NCBI RefSeq assembly: GCF_016863615.1
Contig: NZ_BOPF01000004.1
Span: 124,001-188,000, forward strand
Origin: Virgisporangium aliadipatigenens
Lineage (GTDB): Bacteria; Actinomycetota; Actinomycetes; Mycobacteriales; Micromonosporaceae
Direction of reading: 5' to 3'
Length of the DNA stretch: 64,000 nucleotides
The position numbers were made by a program, and so were the translations under genes. Under the pieces are notes generated by a model, which saw only the letters and a list, made by a program, of their open reading frames with translations, did no database searches and was not told where the DNA came from. Positions 59,236 through 64,000 of the stretch are shown one piece after another. The stretch's first letter is position 1, and the number at the start of each line of letters is the position of its first letter.

Positions 59236-61301
59236 GAGAGCGCGCCGAGGCGGTCCTCCGGCAGCTGGCCGGCGACCGCGCGCAACTGCGCCCGGACCAG
59301 TGGGTCGCCATCGAGGCGCTCGTCGCGGGGAAGCGGCGGGTGCTCTGCGTCCAGCGCACCGGCTGGGGCAAGTCGGCGGTCTACTTCGTCGCCACCGCGC
59401 TGCTGCGCGCGGCGGGCGCCGGCCCGACCGTGATCGTCTCGCCGCTGCTCGCGCTGATGCGCAACCAGGTCGACGCCGCGGCCCGCGCCGGCATCCGGGC
59501 CCGCACGATCAACAGCGCCAACCTGGAGGAGTGGGACGAGGTCGCGGCAGGAGTCGCCGCCGGGTCCGTCGACGTCCTGCTCATCTCGCCGGAACGCCTC
59601 AACAACCCCGATTTCCGCGACAACGTGCTGCCGAAGCTGGCCGGCACCACGGGACTGCTCGTCGTCGACGAGGCGCACTGCGTCTCCGACTGGGGCCACG
59701 ACTTCCGGCCGGACTACCGGCGGCTGCGCACGTTCCTGGCCGACCTGCCGCCGGGCACGCCGGTGCTGGCCACCACGGCCACCGCCAACGAACGGGTCAC
59801 CGCCGACGTCGCCGAGCAGTTGGGCGACGCGCTGGTGCTGCGCGGTTCGCTCGACCGGGAGTCGTTGCGCCTGGGCGCGCTGCGGCTGCCGACACCCGCC
59901 CACCGGCTCGCATGGCTCGCGGATCACCTGGCGGCGCTGCCCGGTTCGGGGATCATCTACACGCTGACCGTCGCCGGTGCGGCCGACACCGCAGCTTTCC
60001 TCACCGCGCAGGGCTTTCCGGTGACTGCCTACAGTGGACAGTCCGACGACGCCGAACGCCGTGCCGCCGAGCGGGATCTCCTGGACAACCGCATCAAGGC
60101 GCTGGTCGCCACGTCGGCGCTCGGCATGGGGTTCGACAAGCCGGATCTCGGGTTCGTGGTGCACCTGGGTGCGCCGTCCTCGCCGATCGCCTACTACCAG
60201 CAGGTGGGACGCGCCGGCCGGGCGGTGGAACGCGCGGACGTGCTGCTGCTGCCGGGCAGCGAGGACGAGGCCATCTGGCGGTACTTCGCGTCGCTGGCGT
60301 TCCCGCCGGAGGAGCAGGTGCGCGCGGTGCTCGACGCGCTGCTGGACAGCGACCGTCCACTGTCGACACCGGCCCTGGAGGCAAAGGTCGACCTGCGCCG
60401 CGGCCGCCTCGAACTGATGCTGAAGGTGCTCGATGTCGACGGCGCGGTGCGCCGCGTGCGGGGCGGCTGGACGGCGACCGGCGCGCCCTGGCGGCACGAC
60501 GCCGAGCGCTACGAACGCATCGCCGCCGCCCGCACCGCAGAGCAGGCCGCGATGCGCGAGTATCCACAGGAGACGGTGGACTGCCGGATGGCTTTTCTAC
60601 GGCGCTGCTTGGACGATCCGGGCGCTGTCGCATGTGGACGGTGCGACGCGTGCGCCGGCCCCTGGTACCCGACGGGCGTGTCCGACGAGGCGCTGCGCGT
60701 CGCGCAACGGCACCTCGGGCGCACCGGCGTCGACATCGCGCCGCGCAAGATGTGGCCCACCGGGCTGCCGGCCGTCGGGGTGCCGCTGTCCGGGAAGATC
60801 CCGCCGGGTGAGCAGGCGCTGCCCGGCCGTGCCCTGGGCCGGCTCAGCGACCTCGGCTGGGGGCAGCGGCTGCGGCAGGCCGTGGCCGTCGATTCGCCCG
60901 TTCCCGAGGAGGTGGTGAAGGGTGTGGTGGAAGCCCTCGCCGCCTGGGCCAAGGGTGACGACCCGTGGCCGGCGCGGCCCGTGGGGGTCGTGACGATCGC
61001 GTCGCGGTCGCGGTCGGCGCTGGTCCGCTCGCTGGGCGAACGCATCGCGGCGGTCGGCCGCCTCCCGCTGCTCGGCGAGGTCGAGACGGTCGGGCCGGCG
61101 GTTCCGGCGACCAACGGCGCCCAGCGCGTCCGACTCCTGCACGACGCCCTCCTCGCGCCGCCGCTGCCCGACCTCGACGGCCCGGTGCTGCTCGTGGACG
61201 ACTTCGTCGACACCGGCTGGACGATGGCCCTCGCCGCGCGGGCGCTGCGTCTCGCGGGTGCGCCGGGGGTGCTTCCCTTCACGCTCGCCACGGTCACCTG
61301 A
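59232..61301 (+). CDS. RecQ-type DNA helicase with a phosphoribosyltransferase-like C-terminus
   Basis: A 689-residue SF2 helicase. Walker A is QRTGWGKSAV near 44-53, DEAH box VVDEAHCVSDWGHDFRPDY near 145-163, and motif VI QQVGRAGR. A RecQ-type zinc site is present (RRCLDDPGAVACGRCDAC, about 457-475). The HRDC domain is replaced by a C-terminal tail of about 120 residues with VLLVDDFVDTGWTMALA near 650-666, the PRPP loop of type I phosphoribosyltransferases. The start overlaps the FHA gene stop. Unwinding of DNA is secure; the purpose of the tail is not. Confidence 0.88.
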   Translation: MRERAEAVLRQLAGDRAQLRPDQWVAIEALVAGKRRVLCVQRTGWGKSAVYFVATALLRAAGAGPTVIVSPLLALMRNQVDAAARAGIRARTINSANLEEWDEVAAGVAAGSVDVLLISPERLNNPDFRDNVLPKLAGTTGLLVVDEAHCVSDWGHDFRPDYRRLRTFLADLPPGTPVLATTATANERVTADVAEQLGDALVLRGSLDRESLRLGALRLPTPAHRLAWLADHLAALPGSGIIYTLTVAGAADTAAFLTAQGFPVTAYSGQSDDAERRAAERDLLDNRIKALVATSALGMGFDKPDLGFVVHLGAPSSPIAYYQQVGRAGRAVERADVLLLPGSEDEAIWRYFASLAFPPEEQVRAVLDALLDSDRPLSTPALEAKVDLRRGRLELMLKVLDVDGAVRRVRGGWTATGAPWRHDAERYERIAAARTAEQAAMREYPQETVDCRMAFLRRCLDDPGAVACGRCDACAGPWYPTGVSDEALRVAQRHLGRTGVDIAPRKMWPTGLPAVGVPLSGKIPPGEQALPGRALGRLSDLGWGQRLRQAVAVDSPVPEEVVKGVVEALAAWAKGDDPWPARPVGVVTIASRSRSALVRSLGERIAAVGRLPLLGEVETVGPAVPATNGAQRVRLLHDALLAPPLPDLDGPVLLVDDFVDTGWTMALAARALRLAGAPGVLPFTLATVT

Positions 61302-61302
61302 G

Positions 61303-61308
61303 TATCGT
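61303..61308 (+). promoter_or_regulatory. Putative -10 element of a leaderless promoter for the HMA gene
   Basis: TATCGT lies six bases before the GTG at 61315, directly after the helicase stop, so the small gene may be independently expressed. Confidence 0.45.
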
Positions 61309-61314
61309 GAACCC

Positions 61315-61533
61315 GTGTCCACGACTGCGACGTACACCGTGACGGGGATGACCTGCGGGCACTGCGCGTCCGCGGTGACCGAGGAGCTGACCCGGCTGCC
61401 CGGGGTGCACGACGTGCGGGTGGAGGTCGCCACCGGCGTCGTGACCGTGCAGAGCGGCGGGCCGCTCCCGATCGACGAGGTGCGCACCGCCATCGATGAA
61501 GCCGGATACGCGCTGGTCGAGACCGGTGCCTGA
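61315..61533 (+). CDS. Heavy-metal-associated (CopZ-like) protein
   Basis: A 72-residue HMA domain. GMTCGHCASAVTEEL supplies the metal-binding C14 and C17, and the fold is complete. Such proteins carry Cu(I) to P-type ATPases or sensors. No CopA or CsoR gene is next to it; the neighbour is a His-rich membrane protein overlapping by 8 bases. Copper is the likely metal but was not shown. Confidence 0.88.
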   Translation: MSTTATYTVTGMTCGHCASAVTEELTRLPGVHDVRVEVATGVVTVQSGGPLPIDEVRTAIDEAGYALVETGA

Positions 61534-62482
61534 GACCGCCGCACCGCCGCGGCCGGCGGCGGCCCGCGCGCCGGGCCTGTTCGACTCGGCGGCCAAGCGC
61601 GGTGCGATCTTCGCGGTCGCTGTGGTGCTCGCGTTGCTGGCGGGATATTCGATCGGCAAGGTGTCGGTGCCCGCCCCCGACTCGGGCGACCCCGTGGTCG
61701 GCGTCCCCGCCGGTGGGAGCCGGCTGCCCGGGGCCCAGGGCCAGCAGCCGGCCGCCGGGCACTCGCACGGCCCCGAGGACGCGGCCGCCGCCGGGCTCTC
61801 GGCCACCGTCGGTCAGTACACGCTCGTCCCGGACACCACGACCTTTCCCGTGGGAACGGCGCAGCCGATGCGCTTCGCCGTGCAGGGCCCGTACGGCCCG
61901 GTCCTGCGCTACGAGACCGTGCACGACAAGAAGTTGCACCTGATCGTGGTGCGCGCCGACCTCAGCGGCTTCCAGCACCTGCACCCGGAGCTGGGCACCG
62001 ACGGGTACTGGACGGTGCCGCTGACCCTCGGGGCGCCCGGCAGCTACCGCATGTACGCCGACTTCACCATGTCGGAGAACAGCGGCCGCCAGCTCGCGCT
62101 CGTGCTCGGCGTGCAGCTGACGGCGGCGGGGGCGTTCGCGCCCGAACCGCTGCCGGGGCCGGCGACCGCGGCCACCGTCGAGGACCTGTCCGTCACGCTC
62201 ACCGGCGCGCCCAAGATCGGCAGCGCCGCACCGATGACGGCCCGGGTGACGAAGGGCGGTGCGCCGGCGCAGCTGGAGCGGTATCTGGGGGCGTTCGGGC
62301 ACCTGGTCGTGGTGCGCGAGTCGGACCTCGGCTACCTGCACGTCCACCCGGACGAGCAGCTCGTCGACAACGGCGTGCGCTTCTGGGTGTCGGCGCCGGG
62401 GCCGGGGCGCTACCGGGCGTTCTTCGACTTCTCCACCGGCGGGGTGGTGCGCACGGCGGCGTTCACGGTGCAGGTGGCGTGA
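61526..62482 (+). CDS. His-rich membrane-anchored protein of a metal-handling pair
   Basis: A 318-residue protein with one transmembrane helix at about 26-46 and an extracellular part. Histidine clusters AGHSHGPED, FQHLHPELG and LGYLHVHPDEQ recur in what look like two related beta-rich repeats. I do not recognise a named family. Overlap with the HMA gene and metal-suited residues point to copper binding or delivery outside the cell. GTG at 61526 lies in the HMA gene; ATG 61496 is also in frame. The last 20 bases overlap the convergent methyltransferase gene. Confidence 0.7.
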   Translation: MPETAAPPRPAAARAPGLFDSAAKRGAIFAVAVVLALLAGYSIGKVSVPAPDSGDPVVGVPAGGSRLPGAQGQQPAAGHSHGPEDAAAAGLSATVGQYTLVPDTTTFPVGTAQPMRFAVQGPYGPVLRYETVHDKKLHLIVVRADLSGFQHLHPELGTDGYWTVPLTLGAPGSYRMYADFTMSENSGRQLALVLGVQLTAAGAFAPEPLPGPATAATVEDLSVTLTGAPKIGSAAPMTARVTKGGAPAQLERYLGAFGHLVVVRESDLGYLHVHPDEQLVDNGVRFWVSAPGPGRYRAFFDFSTGGVVRTAAFTVQVA

Positions 62483-63557
62483 GCAGCGTCTCCAGGTAGG
62501 GCGTGACGGCCCACTCTGCGGCGAGGTCCCCGGTCGTCGCGGTCCCCGCGTAGGTCGCCTTGATCAGCGCGTTGCGGGGAGTGTGCGCCGAGTCGATGAA
62601 CTCCACCACCTCCACGCGGTAGCCGTGCCGGCCCAGGATCTCGGCGCGCAGCGCGTCCGTCAGGACGTCGGCGAAGCGTTCGCGCAGGATGCCGTGCCGG
62701 GTGAGCGGGCCGGGGCGGTTGCGCAGCTGGGTCGCCACGTCGTGGTGGCAGCAGGGGGCGGCGAGGATCCAGCGGGCGTTCCACTCGACGGCCCGCGCGA
62801 GGGCGTCGTCGGTGGCCGTGTCGCAGGCGTGCAGGGCGAGGACCAGGTCGGGTTCCGGTTCGGGCCGGACCGACGCGATGCTCGCCGCGGTGAAGCGCAG
62901 GTTGTCCCAGCCCAACTTCTGTGCGAGGGCGGTGTTGCGGTCGCGCTGGTCCTCCCGTACGTCCACGCCGGTGACCGTGACGGCCGGGTTTCTTTCGCTC
63001 AGGTACCGGTACGCCGCGAACGTCAGGTACGCGTTGCCGCAGCCCAGGTCCACCACGTGCGCGGGCCGGTCGACGGTCGCGTCCAGCGCCCGCAGGAACG
63101 CGTCCACCTGCCGGCGCTTGGCCGCGTTGCCGCCGATCACGTCGAACAGCGGGTCGTCCGGCGGGATCAGATGTTCCTTCGGCCGGTCGTGCACACCCGC
63201 CGCCGGATCCCGCGCCACCGCCGAACGGTGCACCTGCGCCTCGCCGCGCTTGGTGACCCGCAGCTGCACCGTCTCGTCGGCGGTCTCCACGTGCCAGTTG
63301 CCGAACGGCTCGGCCAGCAGTTCGTCCACTGTGGACAGGTACGCCCCGTCGAGGTTGCGCACGGTCGGCCGGACGCCGTCGGAGGTGGTGAGCTGGATGC
63401 GCCGCTGCCCCCTGAGCGCGACGGGCTTCAGCTCGGCGCGCGCCACGGCGGGCACCGCGTTGCGCCGCCGCCCGGAGGCCACCGCCCGCACCAGCTTCTC
63501 CTGATCCAGCAGCAGCGTCCGAAGCCGATCGAGCGCATCGGAGAGCGGTTCAGGCAC
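62463..63557 (-). CDS. SAM-dependent methyltransferase (Methyltransf_32-like)
   Basis: A 364-residue enzyme with an N-terminal ~140-residue domain and a class I SAM fold. VVDLGCGNAYLTFAAYRYL is motif I, VTGVDVREDQ the ribose-binding acid, and LALHACDTATDDALA with LAAPCCHHDVATQL define the Methyltransf_32 group, related to RNA- or glutathione-associated methyltransferases. The target is unknown. ATG at 63557 lies just past the hydrolase stop, so both are in one leftward unit. Confidence 0.82.
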   Translation of the reverse strand: MPEPLSDALDRLRTLLLDQEKLVRAVASGRRRNAVPAVARAELKPVALRGQRRIQLTTSDGVRPTVRNLDGAYLSTVDELLAEPFGNWHVETADETVQLRVTKRGEAQVHRSAVARDPAAGVHDRPKEHLIPPDDPLFDVIGGNAAKRRQVDAFLRALDATVDRPAHVVDLGCGNAYLTFAAYRYLSERNPAVTVTGVDVREDQRDRNTALAQKLGWDNLRFTAASIASVRPEPEPDLVLALHACDTATDDALARAVEWNARWILAAPCCHHDVATQLRNRPGPLTRHGILRERFADVLTDALRAEILGRHGYRVEVVEFIDSAHTPRNALIKATYAGTATTGDLAAEWAVTPYLETLLTPPAP

Positions 63558-63569
63558 GCGTGGTCCCCC

Positions 63570-64000
63570 TCATGAGTCGGGCCCGGCGGGCAGCAGCCGG
63601 GTCTCGCCGACGGCCAGGTCCCAGAGGTCGTCCCTCGGCATCCCCGCCGACTCCCACTCCCTGATCGCCTCCTGGACCGGCGCCAGCAGCGGCTCCGCCG
63701 ACAGGATGAACGTCCCCCAGTGCATCGCCGCCATCCGCGGCGCACCGAGGTCGAGACACGCCCGCACGGCCTCGGCCGGATTGGTGTGCACCGCTCGCAT
63801 GAACCAGCGCGGCTCGTACGCCCCGACCGGCAGCAGCGCCAGGTCGATGTCCGGATGGCGCGCACCGATCTCGGCGAACCAGTGCCCGTACCCGGTGTCC
63901 CCGGCGAAGTAGATCTTGAATTCCCCGCTGGACAGCACCCAGCCGCCCCACAGGCTCTTGCACGTGTCGAACGCCCCCCGCCGGCTCCAGTGGTGCGCCG
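63570..64000 (-). CDS. MBL-fold metallo-hydrolase, NAPE-PLD-like, 5'-truncated by the window edge
   Basis: About 143 codons to the stop at 63570; the start and the HxHxDH metal motif lie beyond the right edge. AHHWSRRGAFDTCKSLWGGW followed by FAGDTGYGHWF is the typical central block of bacterial NAPE-PLD/UlaG-like hydrolases, where D in AGDTGY and H in MAAMHWGTF are metal ligands. The substrate is probably a phosphodiester or lactone, not decided here. It precedes the methyltransferase gene by 12 bases. Confidence 0.88.
   Translation of the reverse strand, partial: AHHWSRRGAFDTCKSLWGGWVLSSGEFKIYFAGDTGYGHWFAEIGARHPDIDLALLPVGAYEPRWFMRAVHTNPAEAVRACLDLGAPRMAAMHWGTFILSAEPLLAPVQEAIREWESAGMPRDDLWDLAVGETRLLPAGPDS

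Noticed and set aside
1-64000. CRISPR arrays, tRNA, rRNA or complete insertion sequences
   Set aside because: No regularly spaced direct repeats, no tRNA-like cloverleaf in the gaps and no transposase reading frame were seen.

Overview
This window is from the chromosome of a very GC-rich actinobacterium. Third codon positions are almost all G or C, and many genes start with GTG, TTG or overlapping ATGA/GTGA junctions. Several promoters look leaderless. The mix of a chaplin-like peptide, ECF sigma factor, MmyB-type regulator, DUF5753/DUF6879/DUF6907 module and a CBM2-tailed Ser/Thr kinase fits a filamentous actinomycete, most likely Micromonosporaceae. The family is an inference from gene content, not a proven placement.

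Region 1 (1-15.8 kb) and region 3 (21.2-33.2 kb) look like two arms of one Wzx/Wzy-type surface-polysaccharide locus. Arm one holds a family 2 glycosyltransferase, a Gfo/Idh/MocA dehydrogenase, an NDP-sugar epimerase, two DegT aminotransferases, a NeuD/PglD-type acetyltransferase, an MFS carrier, a beta-propeller protein, a lipoprotein, a methyltransferase, a Wzz-like protein, an O-antigen ligase/polymerase-like protein, two more glycosyltransferases and a membrane-anchored beta-helix protein. Arm two holds the flippase, a 1229-residue secreted protein with three DUF4082 domains, a UDP-GlcNAc 2-epimerase, a UDP-ManNAc/GlcNAc dehydrogenase, a WecG/TagA transferase, an alpha/alpha-toroid protein, a WlbB-type N-acetyltransferase and the initiating polyprenyl-phosphate sugar transferase. 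Together the enzymes could make a 2,3-diamino uronic acid nucleotide, assemble it on a lipid carrier, flip it and polymerise it.

Region 2 (15.8-21.2 kb) separates the arms and carries regulators: an ECF sigma factor with an overlapping membrane partner, an MmyB-type repressor facing a SnoaL-like gene, and a DUF6879 / XRE-DUF5753 / DUF6907 module.

Region 4 (33.2-42.2 kb) has an AT-richer 0.7 kb gap, a three-gene unit with WXG100-like features, a PadR regulator with an ABC exporter, a chaplin-like peptide, a two-domain VOC protein, an aldo/keto reductase and a DUF72 protein.

Region 5 (42.2-52.4 kb) is signalling and envelope: a GAF/PAS histidine kinase facing a membrane-anchored Hsp70-like protein, a two-component pair whose kinase lacks a clear start, and an MMPL transporter.

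Region 6 (52.4-64 kb) starts at a large palindrome between a DUF3072 gene and the cyanophycinase-cyanophycin synthetase pair. It continues with a Ser/Thr kinase, an FHA protein coupled to a RecQ helicase with a phosphoribosyltransferase-like tail, a small copper-chaperone-like protein with a His-rich membrane partner, a methyltransferase and a partial NAPE-PLD-like hydrolase.

Two short signals recur. One is an 80-bp element that includes the start of one aminotransferase and also forms a 35-codon bridging ORF in arm two. The other is a -10-like hexamer six or seven bases before the start codon of many genes. No tRNA, rRNA, CRISPR array or complete insertion sequence was seen.
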